Of a DNA stretch of 64,000 bases, positions 15,717-25,200 are shown one piece after another. Position 1 is the first letter of the stretch, and the number at the start of each line of letters is the position of its first letter. The position numbers and the translations under genes are program-made. The DNA lies in assembly GCA_023423935.1 (NCBI GenBank), contig JAFAEQ010000029.1, positions 124,001-188,000 on the forward strand, written 5' to 3'. The notes below the pieces were generated by a model. That model made no database searches, had not been told where the DNA came from, and saw only the letters and a program-made list of their open reading frames with translations. This DNA comes from Pseudomonadota bacterium (GTDB lineage Bacteria > Pseudomonadota > Gammaproteobacteria > Steroidobacterales > Steroidobacteraceae).

Positions 15717-18034
15717 GCGCACGCAGCACGCTTACAGCGGCACAATCAGCCGCGGGTCAGGCGCTCGCCCATGAGAGTGCTCACCTGCATGTCACCGGTC
15801 GTGCGCTTTACACCGACGACATTCCATTGCCGGCAAACACGCTGCACGCGGCGTTCGGCATCAGCACTGTCGCGCATGGCGAGATCAAGTCACTCGATCT
15901 CGACGCCGTGCGTCGCTCGCCCGGAGTCATCGCGATTGCAACAGCCCGCGACATCCCGGGCGAGAACAATTACGGCAGCGTCATTCACGATGATCCGATC
16001 TTTGCAGAGCGGCTCGTTCAGTACGCTGGGCAACCCTTGTTCGCCGTCGCCGCAAGCTCGTACGTCGCAGCTCGCAAGGTCGCGAACAAAGCTCGCATCG
16101 TCTACGACAAGCTTCCAGCCATTCTCGACATCCGCTCGGCCCTCGCGGCCGACAGCTTCGTCATGCCCACGCAGCGTCTGGTGCGCGGCGATCCTCATGG
16201 CCAGCTGAGTGCCGCCGCGCGCAGGCTCAGCGGCACCGTCACGATCGGCGGGCAGGATCACTTCTATCTCGAAGGCCAGATCGCCGCGGCAATCCCTCAG
16301 GAAGATGGTGCGATGCTGATTCACAGCTCCACACAACATCCCACCGAGGTTCAGCACATCGTGGCGCATGCGTTGGGCACCCACGCGCATGACATCACGG
16401 TCCAGTGTCGACGCATGGGTGGCGGCTTCGGCGGAAAGGAGAGTCAGCCGGCATTGATCGCCGCCGCCGCCGCAGTGCTCGCGCACAAGACGCAGCGCCC
16501 GGTGAAGCTGCGGCTGGATCGCGATGTGGACATGCTCATGACGGGCAAGCGTCACGACTTCATCGCCGACTACAACGTGGGCTTCGATGCGACCGGACGC
16601 ATCCTCGCAGTGAAGATCATGCTGGCATCGCGCTGCGGCTACTCGGCGGATCTGTCGGGCCCGGTCAACGATCGCGCGCTGTGCCACATCGACAACTGCT
16701 ACTTCCTCGAGCACGTTGAGATCGTCTCGCACCGCTGCAAGACCCACACGGTGTCGAACACCGCCTTCCGCGGCTTTGGCGGACCACAGGGGATGATGGT
16801 CATCGAGCGCATCCTCGATGACATCGCGCGCAGCCTGCAGCTCGATCCGCTGGACGTGCGACGTCGCAACTTCTATTCGGACGGACGCAACGTCACGCCG
16901 TACGGTCAGGAGGTGCAGGACGACATCGTCGCGCCGCTGGTCAATCAACTCGCTGATCACGGTCGATATGCCGAGCGACGAAACGAAGTTCAGCGTTGGA
17001 ATGCGCAGCATACGCACGTCAAACGCGGCCTCGCGCTCACGCCGGTCAAGTTCGGCATCTCGTTCAACGCGACGCTCTACAACCAGGCCGGCGCACTCAT
17101 TCATATCTATACGGACGGTACCGTGCTGCTGAATCACGGCGGCACGGAGATGGGCCAGGGCCTGCACACGAAAGTCGCGCAGGTCGTCGCACGCGAGCTC
17201 GGATTGCCCATCGCTGCGATTCGCGTGACTGCCACCGACACCTCCAAGGTGCCCAATACGTCGGCGACTGCGGCGTCTTCCGGATCCGATTTGAATGGCA
17301 AAGCGGCACAAGCCGCAGCTCGAACGCTTCGAGACCGTCTCGTCGAATGGGCCTGCCACACCGATGGAGTCGGTGCCGATCAAGTAAGGTTCGTCGAGGG
17401 GCGCGTGCACGTCGGCACACGTGAGCTGCCCTTCGCGCAGTTCGTGCGCGAAGCACACGCGGCCCGCATTGCGCTTTCGGCGACCGGTTACTACCGCACC
17501 CCGCTCATTCACTGGGATCGCGTCCGCCTGCAGGGCCGGCCGTTCTTTTATTTCGCCTATGGCGCGGCGATCACAGAGGTTGCGATCGATACGCTGACCG
17601 GCGAGACGCGCTTGTTGCGCACCGACATCCTTCACGACGTGGGCCGATCGCTGAACCCGGCGATCGACATCGGCCAGATCGAAGGCGGTTATTTGCAAGG
17701 CGTGGGCTGGTTGACGAGCGAAGAGCTCTGGTGGAATGCGAAGGGCGAGCTCAAGACACACGCGCCTTCGACCTACAAGATTCCGACGGCACGCGACTGG
17801 CCGCAGATCTGCAACGTCCGCCTGTTCGACGGTGCCAATCGCGAGGACACGATCTATCGTTCGAAGGCCGTCGGTGAGCCGCCGCTGATGCTCGCGATCT
17901 CCGCCTTCCATGCCATTCGCGATGCGGTCGCGAGTTGCGGCAAACCGGGCTGCCTGCCTGATCTCACGGCACCGGCCACACCCGAAGCAGTGCTCCGCGC
18001 TGTCGCGAGTGTCCGCAAGGAGCACACGCTTTGA
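15713..18034 (+). CDS. xdhB: Xanthine dehydrogenase large (molybdopterin) subunit
   Basis: This 773-residue catalytic subunit starts at a GTG overlapping the xdhA stop (GTGA). Molybdenum-cofactor motifs are intact: MGGGFGGKES (about 234), FRGFGGPQGM (about 351), HGGTEMGQG (about 475), SSGSDLNGKA (about 522) and the GEPPLML region (about 721), whose Glu is the general base in this family. Residues FYLEGQIA, upstream of the first motif, are typical of bacterial XdhB. It should form a heterotetramer with XdhA in the cytoplasm. Codon use and length are as expected and I see no lesions. Confidence 0.95.
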   Translation: MSARSTLTAAQSAAGQALAHESAHLHVTGRALYTDDIPLPANTLHAAFGISTVAHGEIKSLDLDAVRRSPGVIAIATARDIPGENNYGSVIHDDPIFAERLVQYAGQPLFAVAASSYVAARKVANKARIVYDKLPAILDIRSALAADSFVMPTQRLVRGDPHGQLSAAARRLSGTVTIGGQDHFYLEGQIAAAIPQEDGAMLIHSSTQHPTEVQHIVAHALGTHAHDITVQCRRMGGGFGGKESQPALIAAAAAVLAHKTQRPVKLRLDRDVDMLMTGKRHDFIADYNVGFDATGRILAVKIMLASRCGYSADLSGPVNDRALCHIDNCYFLEHVEIVSHRCKTHTVSNTAFRGFGGPQGMMVIERILDDIARSLQLDPLDVRRRNFYSDGRNVTPYGQEVQDDIVAPLVNQLADHGRYAERRNEVQRWNAQHTHVKRGLALTPVKFGISFNATLYNQAGALIHIYTDGTVLLNHGGTEMGQGLHTKVAQVVARELGLPIAAIRVTATDTSKVPNTSATAASSGSDLNGKAAQAAARTLRDRLVEWACHTDGVGADQVRFVEGRVHVGTRELPFAQFVREAHAARIALSATGYYRTPLIHWDRVRLQGRPFFYFAYGAAITEVAIDTLTGETRLLRTDILHDVGRSLNPAIDIGQIEGGYLQGVGWLTSEELWWNAKGELKTHAPSTYKIPTARDWPQICNVRLFDGANREDTIYRSKAVGEPPLMLAISAFHAIRDAVASCGKPGCLPDLTAPATPEAVLRAVASVRKEHTL

Positions 18035-19116
18035 GCGTCGCGACGGCTCATGCCGCAGTCATGAATCCAGCTCGCGGCTGGTTCGAGCCATTGCAAGAAT
18101 GGCCGCGCACCGTGCTTCGCATGTTGGAGTCCGAGCCGGCAATCGTTCGCGTCGTCGTTGCGCAGGTGCAAGGCTCGGCGCCGCGTGAAGCCGGCGCGAT
18201 GATGCTCGTCGGCTCCTTCGACATCGTCGGTACCATCGGCGGCGGACGACTCGAAGCGCTGGCGATCGAGCTCGCACGAAAACAGCTCGCGCTGCGCACA
18301 TCCGCGATCACGACCCATCGATTCGTGCTCGGCACCGAGCTTGCGCAATGTTGCGGCGGCATCGTCGAACTGTGGATCGAGTGTTTAACACGCGCAGAGC
18401 GCCCGATCCTCATGCATGCTGCGCTGACGACGCGCACCGGTGCGACGAACCTTACGACAATGTCCCGCGCCGGAGAGATCACCCGCCGTGTGATTTCCGC
18501 TCCAGATGCGCCCAGTCGCTCATTTCTCTATGAGCGATCAGGCGAAGCAATCCTCACGCTGCTGGAGCGGCTGGATCGCGCATTGCCGCCGCTGTGGCTC
18601 TACGGCGCCGGGCACGTCGGCCAAGCGATTGCTCGCCTGGTTGCCGACCTGCCGTTCCAGCTGACCTGGATCGATTCACGCGAGGGCTTGCCGCCTGCGC
18701 CCAACGCGGAAAACATCGACACGCTGCAAACCACCGATCCCCTCGATACAGTCGCTCGCGCACCTGCAGGCGCTCGATTTCTCGTCATGACGCACGATCA
18801 CTCATTGGACTTCGCGCTTTGTCGCGCAATTCTCGAGCGTGGCGATGCCGCCTGGCTCGGCCTCATCGGCTCGAATAGCAAAGCCGCACGATTCCGCTCG
18901 CGCTTGCGGGCCACGGGCTTGTCCGAAACGCGCATCTCGCAGCTCACCTGCCCCATCGGTATCGAGGGCATCGACAGCAAGCTGCCCGCGATCATCGCCG
19001 TTGCCGTCGCTGCTCAGCTCCTGCAGACACTCGAGCACGACGCACGATCTGCTAGCGAGGCATCGGCGTGTCGCGGCAACTGCCAGCAATGCGGACAGGG
19101 GAAGGTGAGCTCATGA
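18031..19116 (+). CDS. xdhC: Xanthine dehydrogenase accessory protein XdhC
   Basis: XdhC inserts the sulfurated molybdenum cofactor into XdhB. This 361-residue version has the XdhC_CoxI N-terminal domain (VVVAQVQGSAPREAGAMMLV, GTIGGGRLEA, QCCGGIVELW) and a Rossmann-like C-terminal domain (LWLYGAGHVGQAIARLV, near residue 189; LVMTHDHSLDFALC; LGLIGSNSKAARF). The start is a TTG overlapping the xdhB stop, or an ATG ten codons later at 18061. The protein ends in a Cys-rich tail, CRGNCQQCGQG, which could bind metal or react with sulfur. It overlaps the next gene by 4 bp. Confidence 0.92.
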   Translation: MSVATAHAAVMNPARGWFEPLQEWPRTVLRMLESEPAIVRVVVAQVQGSAPREAGAMMLVGSFDIVGTIGGGRLEALAIELARKQLALRTSAITTHRFVLGTELAQCCGGIVELWIECLTRAERPILMHAALTTRTGATNLTTMSRAGEITRRVISAPDAPSRSFLYERSGEAILTLLERLDRALPPLWLYGAGHVGQAIARLVADLPFQLTWIDSREGLPPAPNAENIDTLQTTDPLDTVARAPAGARFLVMTHDHSLDFALCRAILERGDAAWLGLIGSNSKAARFRSRLRATGLSETRISQLTCPIGIEGIDSKLPAIIAVAVAAQLLQTLEHDARSASEASACRGNCQQCGQGKVSS

Positions 19117-20648
19117 CGATGAGCCTGCGTCCGCCGCGTCTCGCCTTGCATGGCATCACCAAGCGCTACCCCGCCGTGCTCGCGAACGACCGGATCGACC
19201 TTCAGGTCGGCGAAGGCGAGATTCATGCGCTGCTCGGTGAGAACGGCGCCGGCAAGAGCACGCTGATGAAAATCGTGTACGGGGTCGTTCAGCCCGATGC
19301 CGGACGCATCGAATGGGAAGGCCGCCCTGTGTCGATCGCCAATCCTGCCGAGGCTCGCGAGCTCGGCATCGGCATGGTCTTTCAGCATTTCTCTTTGTTC
19401 GAAACGCTCACGGTCGCCGAGAACATTTCGCTCGCGCTCGACTCGCGTATGAAGCCTGCGCAGTTGGCGCAGGAGATTCGCGCAGTGTCCGAAAGTTATG
19501 GCTTGCCCATCGATCCGCATCGATTAGTACACAGCATGTCGGTCGGCGAGCGTCAACGCGTCGAGATCGTCCGATGCCTGCTCCAGTCGCCGCGACTATT
19601 GATCATGGACGAGCCCACGTCCGTGCTGACGCCGCAGGCGGTGCGCATGCTGTTCGACACCTTGCGACGGCTCGCCGCTGAAAAGGTCAGCATCCTGTAC
19701 ATCAGTCACAAGCTCGATGAGGTGCGCGAGCTGTGCTCTGCCGCGACGGTGTTGCGCGCGGGACGCGTGAGCGGCACTGCCGACCCACGCGCGGAAACCA
19801 ACTCGAGCCTCGCGCGCATGATGGTCGGCGGCGACATCCCGGAGTGCCATCTGCAGCCCCGCGCGAGCGAGGAGACGCGGCTGGAACTGCGCGAGCTCAG
19901 TTTGTCCAGCGACGATCCGTTCGGCACCTCGCTCGAATCCATCGATCTCGAAGTGCGTGCCGGCGAGATCGTGGGTATCGCCGGCGTCTCCGGCAATGGA
20001 CAACGCGAATTGCTCGCTGCGATCTCTGGAGAACGGCTGTCCCGAGGCTCGCGGCAAGTGATGATCTGCGGGCAAGCTGCGGGAACGTTGCGCCCGGCTC
20101 AGCGTCGCAAGCTCGGACTCGCATTCGTACCCGAAGAGCGACTCGGCCGCGGCGCGGTGCCGGAGATGTCGCTGGCGGAGAATGCGTTGCTCACGGCGCA
20201 CTCGGCCGGGCTGGTGAAGAACGGCGTCGTCCGCGGCGATGCGGCACGAGCGTTCGCGCGCGCAACGATCGAGGAGTTCGGCGTCAAAGCGGGCAGCGAG
20301 TCCTCTGCCGCCAATAGTCTCTCGGGCGGCAACTTGCAGAAATTCATCGTCGGCCGCGAGGTTCGGCTCGCGCCGAAGGTGATGGTCGTCGCGCAGCCCA
20401 CCTGGGGTGTCGATATCGGCGCTGCGCAACGCATTCGTCAGGCACTGATCGATCTGCGCGATAGCGGGACCGCGGTACTCGTGATCTCCGAGGAGCTCGA
20501 TGAGCTCTATTCCATTTGCGATCGGCTCGCCGTGCTGTCGCGTGGCCGGCTGTCCGCCGCTCATCCGACGAGCGAGATGCCGTTGGAGAAAGTGGGGCTG
20601 TGGATGACCGGCGCATTCGACGGCCAGCCGGAGACGGCGCATGACTAG
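19113..20648 (+). CDS. BMP-type ABC transporter ATP-binding protein (tandem ATPase, RbsA/YufO-like)
   Basis: The 511-residue protein has two ABC cassettes. The first has a full Walker A (GENGAGKST, about 42), a signature SVGERQRVE (about 142) and Walker B LLIMDEPT. The second has a degenerate Walker A (GVSGNGQREL), an intact signature LSGGNLQK (about 402) and VMVVAQPTWGVDIG. This asymmetric layout is typical of sugar and nucleoside importers of the RbsA/YufO class. The ATG at 19113 overlaps the xdhC stop (ATGA) and follows AAGGTGAG. It should energise uptake of the purine or nucleoside bound by the divergent BMP protein through the two permeases that follow. Confidence 0.93.
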   Translation: MTMSLRPPRLALHGITKRYPAVLANDRIDLQVGEGEIHALLGENGAGKSTLMKIVYGVVQPDAGRIEWEGRPVSIANPAEARELGIGMVFQHFSLFETLTVAENISLALDSRMKPAQLAQEIRAVSESYGLPIDPHRLVHSMSVGERQRVEIVRCLLQSPRLLIMDEPTSVLTPQAVRMLFDTLRRLAAEKVSILYISHKLDEVRELCSAATVLRAGRVSGTADPRAETNSSLARMMVGGDIPECHLQPRASEETRLELRELSLSSDDPFGTSLESIDLEVRAGEIVGIAGVSGNGQRELLAAISGERLSRGSRQVMICGQAAGTLRPAQRRKLGLAFVPEERLGRGAVPEMSLAENALLTAHSAGLVKNGVVRGDAARAFARATIEEFGVKAGSESSAANSLSGGNLQKFIVGREVRLAPKVMVVAQPTWGVDIGAAQRIRQALIDLRDSGTAVLVISEELDELYSICDRLAVLSRGRLSAAHPTSEMPLEKVGLWMTGAFDGQPETAHD

Positions 20649-21768
20649 CAGCGCATGGCCATGGAGACTCGAGCGGCGTGCGCAGCCCTCGTGGACGATG
20701 AAGATTGCCTCGCCGCTCATTGCTGCGGCAGCCATGCTGATCACGGGATTCGTTCTATTCAGCTTTCTGGGTCTGAGCGCGCTCACCGCATTCAAAGTGT
20801 TTTTCATCGAGCCGCTGGCATCGAGCTACGGCATCGGTGAACTGCTGCTCAAGGCGACCCCGTTGATGCTGTGCTCGCTCGGACTTGCGATCGGCTTTCG
20901 GGCGAACGTCTGGAACATCGGCGCCGAGGGTCAACTCATCGTCGGTGCTCTGGCGGGTGGAGCCATCGCCCTGTTCGTCGACGGCCTGGGCGCATTCACT
21001 CTGCCTGCAATGCTGATCGCAGGCATCGCGGGCGGCATGGCGTGGGCAGCGATTGCAGCGTTCCTGCGAACGCGTTTCCACACGAGCGAAATCCTCGTGA
21101 CCTTGATGCTCGTCTATATCGCACAGCTACTGCTGTCGTATTTCGTGCATGGCCCCTGGCGCGATCCTGCGGGATTCAACTTTCCGCAGTCGCAATCCTT
21201 CGATGACAACGAACTGCTTCCCGTGCTGTTCGAATCCTCGCGACTGAACATTTCGTTCGTCCTGGCGCTGGCGCTGGCGGGTGCCGGTTGGTTCTTCGTC
21301 AGTCGTACGTTCGCGGGCTATCGCATGCGTGTGGCCGGGCTTGCACCGGCGGCAGCGGCCTACGCGGGCTTCAGCGAGAAAAAGAATGTCTGGCTCGCAC
21401 TGCTGGTCAGCGGTGGCCTTGCCGGACTCGCGGGAGTCAGCGAAGTCGCAGGTCCGATTGGTCTGCTCTCGCCACAGATCTCGCCGGGCTACGGATTCGC
21501 CGCGATCATCGTGGCATTCGTGGGCCGCCTGCATCCCATCGGCGTGGTGCTCGCCTCGCTTCTGATGTCGCTGCTGTATCTCGGCGGTGAGGCGGCACAG
21601 ATCGAGTTGCAGCTGCCGGCATCGGTCACCGGCCTGTTTCAGGGAATGCTGCTGTTCTATCTGCTCGCAGCGGATCTGTTCATCACTTATCGACTGAAGC
21701 GTGCGGCACGTCCGACGCCTGCCCTTCCCGCTCTCGACACGAAGACACCCGCGAACGCGCAATCCTGA
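20641..21768 (+). CDS. BMP-type ABC transporter permease 1 (YufP-like)
   Basis: This is a 375-residue inner-membrane permease of the BPD_transp_2/YufP class, with about 8-10 hydrophobic helices. The family hallmark GFRANVWNIGAEGQLIVGA lies near residue 90. It overlaps the ATPase gene by 8 bp and ends one base into the next permease gene. With its partner it forms the membrane channel for purine or nucleoside import. The first 19 residues are polar and basic and probably cytosolic. Confidence 0.92.
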   Translation: MTSSAWPWRLERRAQPSWTMKIASPLIAAAAMLITGFVLFSFLGLSALTAFKVFFIEPLASSYGIGELLLKATPLMLCSLGLAIGFRANVWNIGAEGQLIVGALAGGAIALFVDGLGAFTLPAMLIAGIAGGMAWAAIAAFLRTRFHTSEILVTLMLVYIAQLLLSYFVHGPWRDPAGFNFPQSQSFDDNELLPVLFESSRLNISFVLALALAGAGWFFVSRTFAGYRMRVAGLAPAAAAYAGFSEKKNVWLALLVSGGLAGLAGVSEVAGPIGLLSPQISPGYGFAAIIVAFVGRLHPIGVVLASLLMSLLYLGGEAAQIELQLPASVTGLFQGMLLFYLLAADLFITYRLKRAARPTPALPALDTKTPANAQS

Positions 21769-22688
21769 TGGACACCACGATTCTCATTCTTGCGAGCACT
21801 GTAATCGCCGCGACGCCGCTGATCATCGCGGCCCTGGGCGTGCTGGTGAGCGAACGCGCTGGCGTTCTGAACCTGGGTGTCGAAGGCATCATGCTCGTCG
21901 GCGCCGTCACCGCGTTCGCAGTCGGCACCATGAGCGGCAATCTGTTCGCCGGCTATGTCGCAGCGATCGGTGCAGGCTTTGTGCTGGGCTTGCTGTTCGC
22001 GTTCCTCACGCTGACGCTGCAGACCAATCAGGTCGCGACCGGACTCGCACTCACTCTTTTCGGGGTGGGCCTGAGCGCATTCCTCGGTCGCTCCTTCGTC
22101 GGCCTGCCGATCGCCCGAATTCCGACCATGGAAATTCCCTTGCTCGGCGACATTCCCTATGTCGGCCCGCTGCTGTTTCGTTACGACATGGTCGTGTATC
22201 TCTCGATCCTGCTGTATCTGGCAGTCGCGCGATTCCTCAATCGCTCTGCCAGCGGTCTGCGACTGCGTGCGATCGGTGAATCGCCCGTCGTGGCGCATTC
22301 ACTCGGCTATCCGGTGATTCGCATCCGCTATCTCGCGGTGATGTTCGGCAGCGCCATGTGCGCCGTCGCCGGCGCATATCTTTCGACCGCACTCACGCCG
22401 ATGTGGGTCGAGGGTATGAGCGCCGGACGCGGCTGGATCGTGCTGGCGCTCGTCGTGTTTGCGACCTGGCGTCCGTTGCGCGTGCTGCTCGGCGCGTATC
22501 TGTTCGGCGGCATGACGGTCCTGCAGATGCACGCACAGGCACTCGGCATTGCCGTCCCGAGCGAGTTCCTGTCGATGCTGCCTTACGCGGCGACGATCAT
22601 CGTGCTCGTGATCATCTGCCGCGACCCCAAAGCCATCCTGCTGAATCAGCCGGCTTCGCTGGGCCGCAGCTTTCACCCCAACGGTTGA
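21768..22688 (+). CDS. BMP-type ABC transporter permease 2 (YufQ-like)
   Basis: The 306-residue permease has the YufQ-type core: ERAGVLNLGVEGIMLVGAVT, FFAYVT-like helices and LRAIGESPVVAHSLGYPVI. It starts at an ATG sharing one base with the stop of permease 1 (TGATG), a strong sign of translational coupling. It completes the four-component importer: binding protein 12592-13680, ATPase 19113-20648 and permease 1. The transporter genes are inserted between xdhC and puuD, which supports a purine-base substrate. Confidence 0.92.
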   Translation: MDTTILILASTVIAATPLIIAALGVLVSERAGVLNLGVEGIMLVGAVTAFAVGTMSGNLFAGYVAAIGAGFVLGLLFAFLTLTLQTNQVATGLALTLFGVGLSAFLGRSFVGLPIARIPTMEIPLLGDIPYVGPLLFRYDMVVYLSILLYLAVARFLNRSASGLRLRAIGESPVVAHSLGYPVIRIRYLAVMFGSAMCAVAGAYLSTALTPMWVEGMSAGRGWIVLALVVFATWRPLRVLLGAYLFGGMTVLQMHAQALGIAVPSEFLSMLPYAATIIVLVIICRDPKAILLNQPASLGRSFHPNG

Positions 22689-22691
22689 TGC

Positions 22692-23900
22692 ATGGAAGCC
22701 TACCTGCTCGACTGGTTGAGTCTGCTCGGACGCTGGCTACACGTGACAGCCGGCATCGCATGGATCGGCGCCTCGTTCTATTTCGTGTGGCTCGACAATC
22801 ATCTGCTCGAGCCCGCCTCGAAGGACTCGATCGATGCCGGAGTCCGCGGCGAGCTGTGGGCCATGCACGGCGGCGGCTTCTATCACGCGCAGAAATATCG
22901 CGTAGCACCTGCAGCGCTGCCGGGGACGCTCCATTGGTTCTATTGGGAGGCGTACACCACGTTCCTTTCCGGCTTCTTCCTGCTGGCGCTGCTGTACTAC
23001 GGTCACGCCGAGATCTACCTGATCGATCCCAATGTTGCGGCATTGAGCAAACCGGCCGCGATTACCATCGGGCTCACGTTCCTCGCTGGGACCTGGCTGA
23101 TCTACGACCTGCTCTGCCGCTCCACCCTTGGAAAAAACGATCGCGCATTGAGCATCGTCATCGCCGTACTCCTTGCGGTCGAAGCCTGGGCGCTATGTCA
23201 CCTGTTCAGCGGGCGAGGCGCCTTCATTCAGTTCGGTGCCGCGCTCGGCACGGTGATGGTGGCGAACGTTTTTTTCGTGATCATTCCCGGTCAGCGCGAG
23301 CTGGTGAAAGCAAAGCAGGAGAATCGCGAACCCGATCCGATTCATGGTATTCGCGGCAAGCAACGCTCCGTCCACAACACGTACTTCACGCTTCCGGTGC
23401 TGTTCGCCATGATCAGTCATCACTACGCGATGACCTACGGGGCAATCCACAACTGGCTCGTGCTGATCGGCATGTGCATTGCCGGCGCGGCGATTCGCAC
23501 CTGGTTCGTGCTACGTCACAAAGCACACGAACGCAGCGGCAGAACTTCGCCCGTTCCTGCAGCGATCGGAGTAGTCACGTTGGCGATCGTGGCTTTCGCT
23601 CTTGCACCTGGACGTCCGAGTGCCGCGGCCGCTACTTCGCAAGCGCAAAGCTTCGATCACATCCAGAACATTTTTCGCGATCGTTGCCAGCCGTGTCATT
23701 CGGCGACACCCACGCAGCCCGGCTTCGTCGCTGCACCGAATGGCGTGCTGCTGGATTCGCCGGAGCAGATCGCGGCCCGCCTCGCGCAAACACGTCAGCA
23801 GCTGACTGCCCGCACGATGCCCATCGGCAATCTGACCGGCATGACGGAAGAGGAACGCACCGCGATCATCGCCTGGATCGATCATGGCGCACCCCGGTGA
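22692..23900 (+). CDS. puuD: Membrane-bound urate hydroxylase with C-terminal cytochrome c domain
   Basis: PuuD oxidises urate to 5-hydroxyisourate and passes electrons to a fused cytochrome c, not to oxygen directly. The 402-residue protein has about 8 membrane segments, beginning with WLHVTAGIAWIGASFYFVWL. It has the family stretches HGGGFYHAQKY and GTLHWFYWEAY and the late PGQRELVKAKQ. A C-terminal c-type haem site CQPCH lies near residue 332. No soluble urate oxidase is encoded in the window, so this supplies the urate step between XdhAB and UraH. It starts 3 bp after the permease gene and overlaps guaD by 17 bp. Confidence 0.92.
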   Translation: MEAYLLDWLSLLGRWLHVTAGIAWIGASFYFVWLDNHLLEPASKDSIDAGVRGELWAMHGGGFYHAQKYRVAPAALPGTLHWFYWEAYTTFLSGFFLLALLYYGHAEIYLIDPNVAALSKPAAITIGLTFLAGTWLIYDLLCRSTLGKNDRALSIVIAVLLAVEAWALCHLFSGRGAFIQFGAALGTVMVANVFFVIIPGQRELVKAKQENREPDPIHGIRGKQRSVHNTYFTLPVLFAMISHHYAMTYGAIHNWLVLIGMCIAGAAIRTWFVLRHKAHERSGRTSPVPAAIGVVTLAIVAFALAPGRPSAAAATSQAQSFDHIQNIFRDRCQPCHSATPTQPGFVAAPNGVLLDSPEQIAARLAQTRQQLTARTMPIGNLTGMTEEERTAIIAWIDHGAPR

Positions 23901-25200
23901 ACTGACGGCGCATCGCGGCGCCGTGCTGCACTTCCGGAGCGATCCCGGAGAGCACGACGCAGCCGACTCGTACGAGTACTGGCCCGACGGCGTGCTACTC
24001 GTGAGGAACGGGACGATCGAGTCGGCAGGCGATTGGACACGGATAAGCGCCGCGCTCCCGAGCAGCGGCTGTGAAGTGATCGATCACGATGGCGCATTGC
24101 TGCTTCCCGGATTCATCGACACTCACATCCACTATCCGCAGACAGACGTGATCGCCTCCGGCGGTCGCAACCTGCTCGACTGGCTCGAGCACTACACGTT
24201 CCCTGTGGAAGCAGGTTTTGGCAACCCCGCACACGCCAGATCTGTCGCAGAGTTCTTTCTCGACGAGTTGCTCGCGAACGGCACGACGACCGCGCAAGTG
24301 CTGGGCACCGTCCATGGCGCTTCTGCCGACGCATTCTTCGAAACCGCCGAACGTCGCTCGCTACGCATGATCGCGGGCAAGGTCCTGATGGATCGTCATT
24401 GCCCCGAGGATCTGCGCGATACCGCGGCAGACGGCGAGACCGAGACGCGAGCCCTTATCGAGAGATGGCACGAGCACGAGCGTCTGCTGTACGCGATCAC
24501 GCCTCGATTCGCGCCAACGTCCACCGAGGCGCAACTCGCAAGTGCAGGCCGCATTGCTGCCGACTATCCGACGGTGTTCGTACACAGCCATCTCGCGGAG
24601 AATCACGACGAGATCGCATGGGTGCGCAAGCTCTTTCCCGATTGCGACAGCTACACCGAGGTCTACGACCGCTTCGGGTTGCTGCGCGAACGTGCCACCT
24701 ATGCGCACTGTCTGCATCTCGACGCGCATGACCGCAAGCGCATGGCCGTCAGCGGTGCGACTGCAGCCTTCTGTCCGACCTCGAATCTCTATCTGGGCAG
24801 CGGGCTGTTCGACATTGCCGCCACCGATGCCGCAGGTCTGAAGTTTGCGCTTGCGACCGACGTCGGCGGCGGCACCAGCTTCAGCATGCTGCGCACGATG
24901 GGCGAGGCGTACAAAGTCGCGCAGCTGCGCGGCCAACGGTTGAGCCCGCTCCGTGCGTTCTACCTGGCCACACTCGGCGGCGCACGCTCGCTCGGGCTAT
25001 CCGATCGCATCGGTAGCTTCCGTCCCGGCACCGAAGCCGACTTCATTGCGCTCGATCTGCAAGCGACGCCCCTGCTCGCCCGCCGCGCAGCTCAATGCAA
25101 ATCACTGAGCGAGACCCTGCTGCTTGCGATGATCCTGGGTGATGATCGATGCATCGCCGCGACCTACATCCTCGGTCAACGAGTGACGCGATCCGCATGA
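23884..25200 (+). CDS. guaD: Guanine deaminase
   Basis: This 438-residue cytosolic amidohydrolase converts guanine to xanthine. Metal ligands are visible in DTHIHYPQTD (near residue 80), VHSHLAENHDEI, THAH-like ATYAHCLHL and LATDVGGGTSFSML. The family stretches GTTTAQVLGTVH and KVLMDRHCPEDLRD are typical of bacterial GuaD (about 430-440 residues). It overlaps puuD by 17 bp and puuE by 4 bp. Its product, xanthine, enters the XDH step encoded upstream in the same run. Confidence 0.93.
   Translation: MAHPGELTAHRGAVLHFRSDPGEHDAADSYEYWPDGVLLVRNGTIESAGDWTRISAALPSSGCEVIDHDGALLLPGFIDTHIHYPQTDVIASGGRNLLDWLEHYTFPVEAGFGNPAHARSVAEFFLDELLANGTTTAQVLGTVHGASADAFFETAERRSLRMIAGKVLMDRHCPEDLRDTAADGETETRALIERWHEHERLLYAITPRFAPTSTEAQLASAGRIAADYPTVFVHSHLAENHDEIAWVRKLFPDCDSYTEVYDRFGLLRERATYAHCLHLDAHDRKRMAVSGATAAFCPTSNLYLGSGLFDIAATDAAGLKFALATDVGGGTSFSMLRTMGEAYKVAQLRGQRLSPLRAFYLATLGGARSLGLSDRIGSFRPGTEADFIALDLQATPLLARRAAQCKSLSETLLLAMILGDDRCIAATYILGQRVTRSA

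Noticed and set aside
15890..18025. A 711-codon open frame antisense to xdhB
   Set aside because: High-GC codon bias leaves long open antisense frames. Its sequence is Arg/Ala/Asp-rich with no domain, while the opposite strand encodes an intact XdhB.
22358..23905. A 515-codon plus-strand frame overlapping permease 2 and puuD
   Set aside because: It is a +1 shadow of two well-supported genes.
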